A stretch of 64,000 nt of DNA from Rhizophagus clarus (taxonomy: Eukaryota > Glomeromycota > Glomeromycetes > Glomerales > Glomeraceae): positions 372,001 to 436,000 of the forward strand of contig BLAL01000302.1 of NCBI GenBank assembly GCA_015698045.1. The letters are read 5' to 3'. The position numbers and the translations under genes were made by a program. The notes under the pieces are model-generated. The model did not search any database. It was given only the letters and a program-made list of their open reading frames with translations, and was not told where the DNA came from. This document shows, piece by piece, positions 1 to 11,574 of this stretch; position 1 is the stretch's first letter, and each line of letters opens with the position of its first letter.

Positions 1-2638
1 TTTTATTTGATTTTTATCAGTTTTTATAAATAAAATTTATTAGTTTATTTTATTTTATTTTATTTCTTTCTAGTTTTTGACTAAATTATATATATTATAT
101 ATATATATATTTTTAGTTTTAAATTAAAATTTTTTTAAAAAACTTTTAAAAAGCAAATAATTTTATTAAGATTAAAGAAGAATAGAATTGCTATGAAATA
201 ACTAAAGAACGTCACTTTTAAAATTAGAATCTTGCAAATAAAATGAAGAATAAGTATAAGAAATGGGTTTTTTAGAAACTTTAGTAAACTTTGTTAACAT
301 TTTTTTATCTTTTATATTTTGTAAAATATTTTGAATAGTGGATTTTAGATAGTTATGTTAATTTGGATTTGGTTTAACTACTGAAATTTTTATTATTCTA
401 AAATTTAATTCATATAAAAGTATAATAATTATAATATTTTTATTAATTTGCTGATTTATTAAATATTTTTTTAAAGTTATTAAATTTAAAAAAAAACAAA
501 GTTGCAACAATTAAGAAAAATACTAAAGTGGTTCAAATTGTTCTTATACCAAAAAGTATTATTTTATACTAAATACATATTATTAAGATAACAAAAGCTG
601 TTTTCAGTAATGAATTTATAATAGAAAGCTATTAAAGTTTGCAAAAATATTTTCAAGATGAATTAATAATACTTTTAAAGATATATAATATTATTTTGAA
701 AAAGTAATATTTTAAATATTTTAATAATATTTTTTTTTAAATTTTATTAATCTGCCAAATTGGCAAATTTACATATAAATATACATCTTTCAATATATAC
801 TCAAACCTTTAGAACTTTTAATAATATTCAAGTTAGAATTAAAGAAATAGTTTATTATTCATTTGCACAATATATATTTATGAAAATAAGATATTGGTAC
901 AATATAATTTTGATATTTAATAGATATTTTAATTTTGAAAATAATATTTTTATGATGTTATTTCAATATTACACAATATAATTTTATATATTAATTTGAT
1001 ACTAATTTGATGTTATTATGAATCAACATTAAATCAACATCAAATTAGTTTAAATTTAACACAATTCAATTTTCAATTATGATATTATAAATATCTCAAA
1101 TTGACATTGAGTTGACATCATCTTAGAATTCTGAGTTTTTGTAAAGTATATAATTAATAAAAATATATATTAAATATTTATAAAATGGATTTTTTTTATA
1201 TATAAATTTTTTATAGGTAAACTTAATACTAAACTTACTATAGAAATCAAAAAAATCAAATTCATATAATGCTGACTATACCTTTGAAATATAGAAATTT
1301 TCAACAATATTGGATATGATTACAAGAATTAATAGTATTGAAAAAACCTACTGTAATGATTTTGCCTCAATTAATGTTTTTATTAAAGCTTTTCAAATTT
1401 GGATTAATTCAATATTATGCAATTATCAGAAGAAATCAGCAAGTTGAAACCAACTAATAAAGTATATCAAATCATTTTGAAGTATTAAATTAATCTCATT
1501 AAGCTCATTCAGAAGTTTAACTGGCTTGGATCTAATAATACTTAAAAGTATTAGCTTAACTATATAGACCCAATTCAAGCAAAGTTTTGATAAAATTAAG
1601 GCAGAAAAAATTTTAACCTAGAAGAAATATGTCTTTATGTAGCAATGAAAATTCGTGAACTAGGTGGAAATATTAAAAAGGTTACAATTCAAGGGTTTTA
1701 TGAGAGAAATATCAAGAAAGAGGATGGTTACATTAGTACTTTAAATGATATTGGTTTATAATTAGATAGTAAACTAGATAATAATGCAGAGTAGTAAGAT
1801 GGAACCCTAGCAGGTTTTATCAGTGATGATCGCTTATAGTACCAGAGAAAACGGAATTCAAACGGATCTAAGATTTTTATCAAATTGGAAAATGGAATTT
1901 AAACGGACCTAAGATTTGTTACAATAAAAAAAAAAATATTCAATTTTATTCTTCTTTTATTTGCTTTTCTTCTTTGATCATTTCATTTATGACTTTCAAT
2001 GAAGTAAAATAGATTAAACAAAATATCACTCCACAATGCTTTAGCAATTGATGTTTATACCACTAAAAAACAACATCAACATCTTTTTCACCTATCTGCG
2101 CATAACACTGTAAATGGATTATTCCAAGATCTTTAATAGTTTTTCAGAACATTTGTTTAATTATTACTTGACCAGTACAATTATGTGACAGTCTTCAAGA
2201 GGATCTAGGATCTATTGCGAATCCAATAATCAAACTACAAGCCGATTATGAAAACCATAAGAAAATCAAAGAAAATTAAGAATTTCAGCGGCACAAGTTT
2301 ATAAAAACTATTTTTTTTTTATTATTCTTTATTAGTAATATAATAGGGCTGCGCAATGTAACTATTACAAAAATAGAAAATAATAAAAATTCTATATCAT
2401 TACATCAAATTAACAAGTGAAATCATGTGACCAAGATTTCTTACATGCATTTTTATTTTCCGATACAATCCTACATTGTGTTTCACAAAATATCACATAA
2501 ATCTATCAAAAATTCTCTTAAATCATATAATTTAGTATACATAATATTACATATTTTATCAAAATACATCATAAAACTACACTAATTATTAAAAAATTTG
2601 CTTTTTAAAATAAGTCATAAAATTCACAACAAAAATCA
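1..2638. other. AT-rich gene-free left end
   Basis: No supportable gene is seen. Between about 1621 and 1757 a short plus-strand reading frame (starting EEICLYVAMKIRELGGN) has better codon texture than its surroundings and ends in a stop. It looks like a decayed fragment of a mobile or duplicated gene, but I cannot name the family. A short direct duplication lies at 1850-1918. The part from about 2400 to 2638 resembles the sequence downstream of the other two NYN copies and is probably the 3' flank of the duplicated unit. Confidence 0.6.
1850..1918. repeat. Two-copy direct repeat, about 43-bp spacing
   Basis: The motif GGAATTCAAACGGATCTAAG and a near copy with TTTAAACGGACCTAAG occur back to back, separated by about 17 bp. 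No function is visible. It may be a footprint of slippage or of a lost element. Confidence 0.5.
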
Positions 2639-3579
2639 TTATTTGTTTAACATTATGCTTTTCGTTAAGTCCACAATTAAAAATGGGTCACTATCTACCA
2701 ACAAATCGGGATAACTCTTTGATAACCACATTTCTGCTTTTTTCAAATCACTTTCGTCATCAAAATACAAATGAGCGGTTGTATCATCCAACCAGCAAAA
2801 TTGACACAATAGATTTAAAGCACGATAGCATTCCATTATCGGTTCGTTCTTCCATCTCCAACTCATACCAGTGATCTCAAGAGAATGCTTACTCCTCTTT
2901 GAATCAGGTTCGGTGATATATACGAAAGAATCGGCGTGAGGATCCAAATATGCATAAGGAAATTCCATCAAGTCATTAGCCATCGCTATGGGAGACGAGT
3001 TATAAAATTAGACACTTGTACTCGTGTATCCAGAAACATGATTAATACTATTTACTTCATACCTCTAGACCAAGACCATACTTCGACCCTCCAATTCTTT
3101 TCTTTTGCCTTGTATAATGGGACAGTAAAGTCAGAATCGCCGGAGACTAACACTAATATACCCGGAGTCTTATCAAGTATAATTTCCGTCATGTCGCAAA
3201 CAAGTTGTGCGTCAACTTTTTTCTCTTTTTCTTTTTCTTTTTTTGGATGAATATTGAAATTGAACCCAAGATCTTTCGCTCGCTCCCATAACTCATCTTC
3301 AGATGGCGGATGAGAGCCAGCAATGTAAACCCCACCTAATCTTCTTCCGTTACAAACTGTTATAACAAGTCGATTGTGATCAATATTGAAAAAATCGGTC
3401 GTAAGTTTTAATTTACGAAATCGCGGACCCTCATTAATGACGTTAGAATGATCGATGAAAACGTATACTAATTCTGAAGTGGCTATAAGGGAAGAGATTC
3501 TCTGCATAAGTTATAATAAAAACTAGTTTAACAAAAATAGAAACTAAGTTAGCGTACCGGGCATTTTTTGACTTGCCAT
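2639..3579 (-). CDS. NYN-domain (PIN-like RNase) protein, tandem copy 1
   Basis: Predicted 262-residue protein from three exons: 3579-3558, 3482-3063 and 2985-2639. Both introns are phase 1, with GTACGC and GTATGA donors. Exon 2 carries an NYN fold: FIDHSNV near residue 18, K-x-VD-x-x-L-x-x-D (VDAQLVCD), and the SGDSDF motif followed by a VEVWSW strand. These supply the acidic residues expected of a metal-dependent PIN-like ribonuclease. Exon 3 holds a conserved domain (FVYIT, SWRWKNEPIMECYRAL, TTAHLYFD, LKKAEMWL) that reads like the second half of an RRM; that is inference. The C-terminus lacks about 28 residues present in copy 2. An in-frame ATG at 3507 lies inside intron 1 beside a TATGCAG acceptor-like string and is probably not the start. 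The substrate is unknown. Paralogues follow at 4.4-5.4 and 6.4-7.4 kb. Confidence 0.8.
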
Positions 3580-4367
3580 TTTTGTTAACTGTTATATAAA
3601 AATATAAAATATGATAATATATGTCAAAATGTGGAAGAAAAATCCAAAAAAAAAAAATTATTGAAATAGAAGCGCTTACTTTTTGAAGTTTACAGGGATG
3701 GGAGAATTTTGCTCGAACACTTTTCTGCGAAGAGTAAAGTGAGAAAAGTGTACGAGACAAAGATCGTGCTTATTTTATTTACCCGTAGATCTGCAGAATG
3801 CATATGATGGCTTTAGCGCTCGATTTGTAGACAGCATTAAACAAGTTCGCGATAAATAAAAAGTTGATTAAATATGAATGAACGTAAAATTAACGATCAT
3901 AAACATTTGCGCAAATATTGAGACGATTTATATTTTTAACTCCGAGTAAATGACCTAGATATAAACATCCAAAGATTTCAATCGGGAAAAATTATTATCA
4001 ATATTTCTCATTTACTAAACGAAACTCCACAAATATTTGTATCCTCAAGATTTTCATATTCCATTAATCGCGGATCACGAATTAAATAAGCATGGCGATA
4101 ATTACCATTACCAAAATGGTTCGTGTAATATCATATAAGCATATAAGAATATATAACTTACCAACTATATTGAGTTACCAAATAATTTAAAACGAAGTAT
4201 CGTTACATATAAGCATTTTTTATTCTTCGATGCAATCTCACATCAATCAATAAATAAATTATATAATTTGAACTGAAAGTTATACATAGGAATTGTACTA
4301 CAATGGAATGGTGTTTTTATACTGGACCATACCAGTTTTATCATTACCTAAACTATATACAAATACA
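3580..4367. other. Spacer between NYN copies 1 and 2
   Basis: It holds the promoter and 5' region of copy 1 and the 3' flank of copy 2. Near 3680, reading the minus strand, an AAGTAAGC donor-like string recurs at the matching place upstream of copy 2, suggesting an intron in the 5' UTR. The block around 3785-3830 (GTAGATCTGCAGAAT then GGCTTTAGC) also recurs upstream of copy 2 near 5710. The duplicated unit therefore includes the promoter. Confidence 0.55.
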
Positions 4368-5431
4368 TTATATACTTTCTGATAAATCCACAAAAACATA
4401 TTGATCATCCAATGGATCACTTGTATTTTGCTTAGGGAGATCAGTGATATCTTCCGTAATTTTTTTGTTTTGTGGCATCTTGGCACTCTTGCTAGCTTTT
4501 CCTTGTTCTTTTAACAACATTGGATATTTCTTTGTTAACCATCCTCTTGCTTGTTTCAAATGAATTTCATTATCAAAATACAAATGAATAGTTGTGTTAT
4601 TCACCCAATGAAACTGACATAATAAATTTAAAGCACAATAGCATTCCATTATCGGTTCGTTTCTCCACTTCCAACTCTTAAATACATCACTATTAATTTC
4701 AAGAGTACACTTACTCTTAGATCCAGTGATATATACAAAAGATTTATAATGGAAATTCAATGATGTGTAAGGAAAATTACTAAAATGTTTAGATTTTCCT
4801 ATGATAAACGGGATACAAGTGATCAATTCGTGCTCATGTACTCAGAAATATAAATATATAATAAAAAATACTTTTATACCTTTAGGCCAAAACCAAATTT
4901 CGACCTCCCAGTTTTCTCTTTGAGCCTCTTCCAATGGAACAGAATAATCGGAATCGCCAGCAACTAGAACTAGTATACCTGGATTCTTTCGTATGGTAAG
5001 CATAATATCGCAAGTAAGTCGGGAGTCAACTTTTTTCTCTTTATTTGAAGCGTTTCGTGGAAAAGTTTTAACATTGAACCCATGGTGTTCGGCTCTTTTC
5101 CACGACAATTCATCTTTAAGTGGTGTTGGAGCCGTTTGTGGAGTAGAACCAGCAATGTAAACTCCACCCAATTTTCTTCCATTACAAACTGTTATAACGA
5201 GTCGATTGAGATCGACGTTAAAATTATCGTTTGCAATATTAAGTTCACGAGAACCCTCGTGAGTGACGTTGGAATAATCGATGAAAATATACACTAGTTC
5301 TGAAGCGGCTACAAGAGAAGAGATTCTCTGCATAAGTTATAATAAAGCTAGTTTGACAAATATAACAATTATGATACCACATGGGTAAAAACAAAAAAGG
5401 CAAATATACCAGGGTCTACTGGTCCTGCCAT
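4368..5431 (-). CDS. NYN-domain (PIN-like RNase) protein, tandem copy 2
   Basis: Predicted protein of about 293 residues from exons 5431-5410, 5308-4880 and 4798-4368, both introns phase 1. Exon 1 encodes only MAGPVDP plus one base. The acceptor TTCTCTTGTAG then joins directly to a conserved ASELVY start of exon 2. NYN motifs are complete: FIDYSNV with Asp18, KKVDSRLTCD, and AGDSDY. Compared with copy 1 it has an insertion (TPQTAPTP) between the second and third strands. The C-terminal domain keeps SFVYIT, SWKWRNEPIMECYCALNLL, TTIHLYFD and a full tail ending DQYVFVDLSESI, so this may be closest to the ancestral form. Likely role: RNA cleavage or RNA binding, inferred from the fold only. Confidence 0.8.
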
Positions 5432-6355
5432 TCCTTCTAATTACTATATGTATGTCAATTAAGAAAATAATTGCGAAAGAATATATTCAGTTTATAATTT
5501 TTTAGGTTAAAAGAAGAAAAAATATTAAAGTAGAAGTGCTTACTTTTTAACCGAGTTAAATGAAAACGGTTAGAGCTTAAAATCCAGGATTGGAATAATC
5601 CAGCTCGTACACTTTTTATGAAGAAATATACGAAACAAAAAAAAAAAAAAAAATCAAAAGTAAAAAATTGCTTGGTATTTTAAGAAATTAGTACGTGGGA
5701 TTATTTTCGTCGATCTGCAGAATACATGGTTTTAGCAACTCATACCCAATAAGGATGTAAGAATGATGTAACCTGATAAAGAGAAATACAGTTGCTTTAA
5801 CCAGATCTAAATATGGATGAATGTAAAATATATGTATTTGATTGAAGAGATTTGGAAGTCCGTTCGTTCATCAGGCAAATCAAACAAATTATTCGCGATT
5901 GAATAAATTATGAATCATTTATTTTTTACATTTTATATACTGTAAGTATTGTCCAATTGAAAAGTTTTTATTAAGATCCAAATTTTGATAAAGTGATCGG
6001 CGTGGCTTATAATTTGCTTTAAAAAGAACAATGCGATGTGATCAGAACTAAAGTTTCAAGCCACCGCATGTAACCATCGCATATAAACATTTTTATTAAT
6101 CCTAAATCGTACTAAAAATATTTGATCCTTTATTGATACAATCCTATATTGATACAAAAAATAAATTATAGGTGATGCACAAATGTATAGAATTGGTTTA
6201 TAAAATGAAATTGTCTTTTAATACACCAGTTCTATACTATCTATATTAATACTTTATTCCCAACGATAAAATTGTTGTAATAATCGCAGGGAATAAATTA
6301 TTTCAAGGGATCCCTCTCACAAACTTACGTAAATTTATATAAAACTTACACAAAT
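5432..6355. other. Spacer between NYN copies 2 and 3
   Basis: Promoter of copy 2 and 3' flank of copy 3. A run of about 16 A lies near 5638-5653. The GATCTGCAGAAT block near 5710 matches the upstream region of copy 1. At 6070-6190 the sequence resembles the 3' flanks of the other two copies (ATATAAACATTTTTATT, then GATACAATCCTA). No other gene is seen. Confidence 0.55.
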
Positions 6356-7443
6356 TTACATCCCACCATTAAATAATTGGTCAACCAATGGTTCATTTGC
6401 AGTTTGTTGAGGAAGTTCAGTAACAATTTCCGCAAATTTTTTGTCTTGCGTTTCACGTGGCATCCTATCATTCTTGATATCTCTTCCAAGTTCTTCTATA
6501 AACATGTTCGGATGATCCTTTGATAACCACCAATCACTTGCTTCTTTCAACTGAAGTTTTTTATCAAAATACAAATGAGCGGTTGTGGCATCTATCCAGT
6601 AGAATTGGCACAACAAATTACGAGTAAAGAAGTATTCCATTATCGGCTCATTCTTCCATCTCCAACTCTTAATTATATCACCACCGATTTTAAGAGCATA
6701 TTTACTCTTTGTAGAATAAGCTTTGGTGACATATGCGAAAGACTTGTGATGATCTTTTAATGATACGTGAGGTAAACTTTTAAAGTCTTTAGCCATCCCT
6801 ATGGGAAAATAAGATAATTATATCAATTCAAGCTCATATGTCCAAAAATAATAATAAATAATATCTTCATACCTTTAGGCCAGGACCATATTTCAACTCC
6901 CCATTTCTTCTCTTTGGCCTTGTTTATTGGAGTAGAAAAGTCGGAATCTCCAGTGACTAGCACTAATATACCTGGGGTCTTAGTAAGAATGATTTCCATC
7001 ATATTACAAGCAAGATATACGTCAACTCCTTTCTCTTTGTTTGAGGCATTTCGTTGAAAAGTTTTGACATCGAACCCAAGGTCTTTCGCTCGTTGCCATG
7101 ACAATTCATCTTTATACGGTGTTGGAGCCGTTTGTGGAGTAGAACCAGCAATGAAAACTCTACCCAATTCTCTTCCATTACGAACTGTTATAACGAGTCT
7201 ATTGAGATCCACATTAAAAGAATCGTTTGCAATATTAAGTTCACGCGAGCCTTCATGAGTGACGTTAGAGTAATCGATGAAAATATACACAAGATTTGAT
7301 GTTGCTACAAGAAAAGTGATTTTTTACATAAGTCATAATAAGACCAGTTTGATAATCATAACAAATTATGATACCACATAGACAAGAATGAATAAAAGAG
7401 CTACCAAAAGTTTTAACATACCATGGGTTGTTGGTTCTGACAT
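6356..7443 (-). CDS. NYN-domain protein, tandem copy 3 (active-site variant)
   Basis: Predicted protein of about 298 residues from exons 7443-7422 (MSEPTTH), 7304-6873 and 6798-6356. Splice positions and phases match copies 1 and 2. The NYN motif FIDYSNV and TGDSDF are intact, but the usual K-x-VD-x-x-L-x-x-D reads KGVDVYLACN, so one conserved acidic residue is Asn (codon AAT near 7010). This could weaken catalysis. The C-terminal domain keeps FAYVT, SWRWKNEPIMEYF, TTAHLYFD and a long tail. It ends abruptly in DQLFNGGM, where copy 2 continues into a VFVDLSESI-like end. The reading frame is otherwise open, so it may still make a protein, possibly RNA-binding only. Confidence 0.77.
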
Positions 7444-10400
7444 TTTTGCTAATTACCTTATATAATAAATATGACGCAGTATATTTAATTTTATAGGTTT
7501 TCAGCTAAGGAAAAAAAAAAAATTGTTGGAGAAGGAAGTGCTTATTTTTTTTTTAGCCGAGTAAATGGAAAAAATAAATCAGGGTTGAAAGATTCGACTC
7601 GCACACTCTTCTGGTGAAGAAAAATGTACGGTATGAAACCACAACCCTGATAAAATTTAATAAATCCTATTCAGGTTTATATGTTAATGCAATATTTTCT
7701 GAATATTGCAAGAGGAGGATATTTCGCAAGAGAAGAAAGAGGACGTTAATTCATCGATACCATATAGAAAATATGCTGCTTATTTATAAGGCGTAAGATA
7801 ATGTGATGTAATGTTTAAATCCTATATGGCCAATATAGAAATTTGGACAATGAAAACTGCAGAGGAAGAGTGGTACAGGTAACAATGAATGTAAAAAGGA
7901 AACGGGCTGGCATTAACTCCGGTCCTGGCATTGATTTGAGTATCACAGTAATCACGGGACATGAGTGACAAACTGAACGAAAGGTCTTTGGTAAGTTTGT
8001 TGTATACAAGTCTGTTGGTTACCAAAAAAAAAAAAAAAAAAAAAAAATTAATTGTATTATATGCGAAATAACTATTGGTAATTATAATCCTTATTCCCCA
8101 TTTTAAATTCGGAAAATTTGTTTCGGAATATTTATTGATCCAGCGATCAAAAAAGAAAGCGAAAAACCAAAAATAGAGAACTATTGTAATTAAGATAATA
8201 TGCAATTAAAATTATGGAGAAGCGTGTTTATTGTGCGGATTAATTTTTGATTTAGAACCAACTTCACTTTTAGTAAATGAGTGCATAAATAAGTGCATAG
8301 AATGGCGTCGACAGTATCTGAACATGACCTAATTTGGATTCTGCCGTGTCGGGGATTTAATGCCCAAAATGCGTATTGAACATATTAATTTTTAAGCCAC
8401 CAGCACCTGCATTAAAATTTACATGATAGCCATATTTGCGTTCTTTCAACTAAATATGTAGGAATAAACGTACTAGATCCCATTTGTGCGTTAAACAAAT
8501 GATGCAAAACGCAATGAAAGAATATAACTTTTACGTTACAATACAAGTTAATGGCGTCAATATAAATGTAAGGTAACGTTGACGCCACGAAATTGCTTTA
8601 AAAATTTCTATCGGGAGATTATCAATACGAACAAATTAACGCAGCAATCACCGTACAAACTAAAAGCAGATATCTTGAACAAACCACCATTTCCAAAGCA
8701 AATTTCAAAAAAAAATTTTATTTTTTTTTTTTTCAGTGTTTTCCGAAGATCATATCCAATATATTAACGGTAGAGAAATTATTTATCAAATTAATATAAC
8801 AAGTTAAGTTATTAGCATACATCTGGAAACTTTTAATGGAGATATTTCGTGAATTCTCACCCATTTTTGAAATTATTCAATGTCTCGACTTTACAAAATT
8901 CTTTTTTCTCAAACCGAATGAACCGATCTTAATATTTATAGACTCCTTTTCCTGAGTGAATATTAAAAAAAAAGATAGTTTAGGTAATAGTACATTATGG
9001 AGGAATTGCTATTTTACGATCTAAGAACATTCCTAGAAACTCGCTACTCGATAGTATTAATTTATCCAGGATTATAAATGACTTTGCTTCTGAATGTAAC
9101 ACAGTACATTAATAGAATACTGCCTACAGTCAGCTCTTTTCATAGAGAATTTTGAAATAACGAATTTCACATAAAATTTATAAAAAAAAAAGGTAGGTTT
9201 AATACTTGATTTTCATGAAACTTTTCTCAAGTAAGTAATTTCGTCAAGATGGTTGAATGTGTTTCGCTGCCTCATGATCATAATTTCCTATATTTTACCG
9301 TATTATACCAAGTTACCAACTACTACCGTCTATCGGTATACCAATCACTCGAATATTCAACTGCAATAACTGCAATGCACAGTTCATTATTCGAGTGCAT
9401 GTCATTTTATTAATTATTGTTATCACGTGGTCACTAAAAATGACGGTGAATGGCGATAACATTTTTAAGCATCACCAAAACACACTCCATCTTTTTGGTT
9501 AGTTTAAATACTGTTTAAATGGTTTTTTTATCGGTGGATGGCTGTTCTTTGTGACGATGAAGTTTAATTTGTGCACGATCTTCATTAATAATTGGTTGTA
9601 ATTATACATTTATACTTTATAGTTTATATGCATTCATTAGCTATAGTAAAATATAATAAAATAAAATAAACACGTAACTATGGAGACGCGCTGTCAGTTC
9701 GAGAAGGAAAAACAAGCTTTTTTATTTTCTAAATAAAGGACAACATACCGTGTAAAGTTCTAGACAAGGCGACCAAGTTAATAATTGGTTAAACTTTTAC
9801 AATGAGGTAAACTAATATACTAATATTCAATAAACTAATATTACGTCACAAACAAGCTTAGTTTAAATTATATTCCATGTTACTATTCTATCCAGAATCA
9901 TGAAAGGACAATGTATGGCTTTGTCTTAACAATCATTAATATGGTTTCACCTTGTAAAACAAATCTATGCTTTATTTGTCATGATTACAAACTGTCATTT
10001 TCTGTATCAATAAAGTAATTCTTTCTTTATTTATGCAAAATAAGTTTGAATATATTTTTTTTTCAACATCGTGTTTACAAAATATGAAACACCTATCATT
10101 CGACTCATCTAATCGAGACGAATCCAATGAACCATAAATCATGAAAAACGATTCATTGGTTAACGATTTTTAAAAGATTTGTTTTTTTAATTAAGGGGGG
10201 GATGGGAACTATTCCATATATATAACATGATGAACATTCAGGTTCTTTATAAAGAATATTTGAATTTTGAGTCTTTTTTAATGACATATTACCGTATTTT
10301 ATTTCAATTAGGAAAAAAAAATAAATATGTATAGTACAATATATTCCCAATTCTCCATCAGAATTGAAGCTGCGCCAATTAATACGCGTGATTTTTAATA

Positions 10401-11574
10401 AATCAGGTGAAGGATATGACTGGTTCTACCAGTTAATTAATTATTACTGCATAACACTATTCATACAATGCAGTCTGTAAAAATGTAGTTAATTCATCTT
10501 TTAGTCAAAAAACAAAAAAAAAAATCCAGACTTGTAATCACATTGTATGTACTGCAATTCTGAGTTTTCCAACCTATAAGAAACTATTCTAATAAAAGAA
10601 AAAAAAAAAAAGGTGAGGATAACACAAAATTAATTTTACAAAATTTAAATTTTTGTTTTAATGAACTACATTTTCTTTAACAGAAAGAAAGAAAAAGGAA
10701 TAAAGACTTAAACAAAAAATAAATAAATAATCCTGCATTCATTCCCAATTTTTTTTCGGGGAGGAAAACAAAAATTATTCTGTTGTGAATATTGTGAATA
10801 TTTAAAAAAATTATTGTTGTTACAATATACTGTATTTGTTTGTATATATCTTTTTAATTAAAACCTTTTAGACTCATAGTTGTTAACCAATTCCGGTTTT
10901 CAAAGGTGGTTCCCTTAATGCTACACCCCATGTAAATAAAAAAAAATTACGTTTTATTGTTGGCAACATTAAAAATTATAATTTCAGTAGGATGTACATT
11001 AAAATCATTAAAAACGCACATACGGGATCACGGGGGTGTAACTTAAGCATTTCCAAATAGTACTGAAATCTCTTTGGTGTCACACATCATAATTTCGCCT
11101 AATTCCTATGATTACACCGTCAATACTCGAAATGATCAATACACTGAATACACAGTTAATACTCGATGATTATATATTTTAAAATCAAATTTTATTTTTC
11201 AATGCAAATTTTCTTTATTATTAAATTTATTTTTTTTTTTTTAATTGAAGTGTGATTGTGTGTGTATTATATGAATGTGTATGTATGGTTTTTTTTTAAA
11301 AAAAAAGAGGAAAAAGAAAAGTTATTATTTTTGAAAAGTAAAAAAATTCTAAGTTGATCTGAAAAAAATTATCTGTGTACATAATATTTTTAAATATAAA
11401 AAAAAAAAATCAAAAGAGAGGAATTTAACTTACCCTTTTTTTTTCTATTAAAAAAAAAAAAAAAAAAATGATAAATTACTTTTAAATCAATGATGCTCTT
11501 TTTTTTTCCCTCCAGATAATCACTCCTAATTATAATCAACTACAATAATTATCTAGCAACTTTTTTTCTTTTCA
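7444..11574. other. Long intergenic region, no gene recognised
   Basis: The first 200 bases are the promoter side of NYN copy 3. A 24-base A run lies at 8024-8047. The part at 9.2-9.7 kb is less AT-biased and includes GTTATCACGTGGTCAC near 9420. The part before 11574 is the 3' flank of the RhoGAP gene, with many A/T runs. Short open frames here have no recognisable domain or splice continuity, so I call none. Confidence 0.6.

Noticed and set aside
3507..3510. ATG of MQRISSL as the start of NYN copies 1 and 2
   Set aside because: It lies in the intron before the conserved acceptor; copy 3 has a stop in the same stretch, and a 22-nt upstream exon joins in frame in all three copies.
10121..10160. 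Short inverted repeat CCAATGAA ... TTCATTGG
   Set aside because: Only 8-bp arms in AT-rich DNA; expected by chance.
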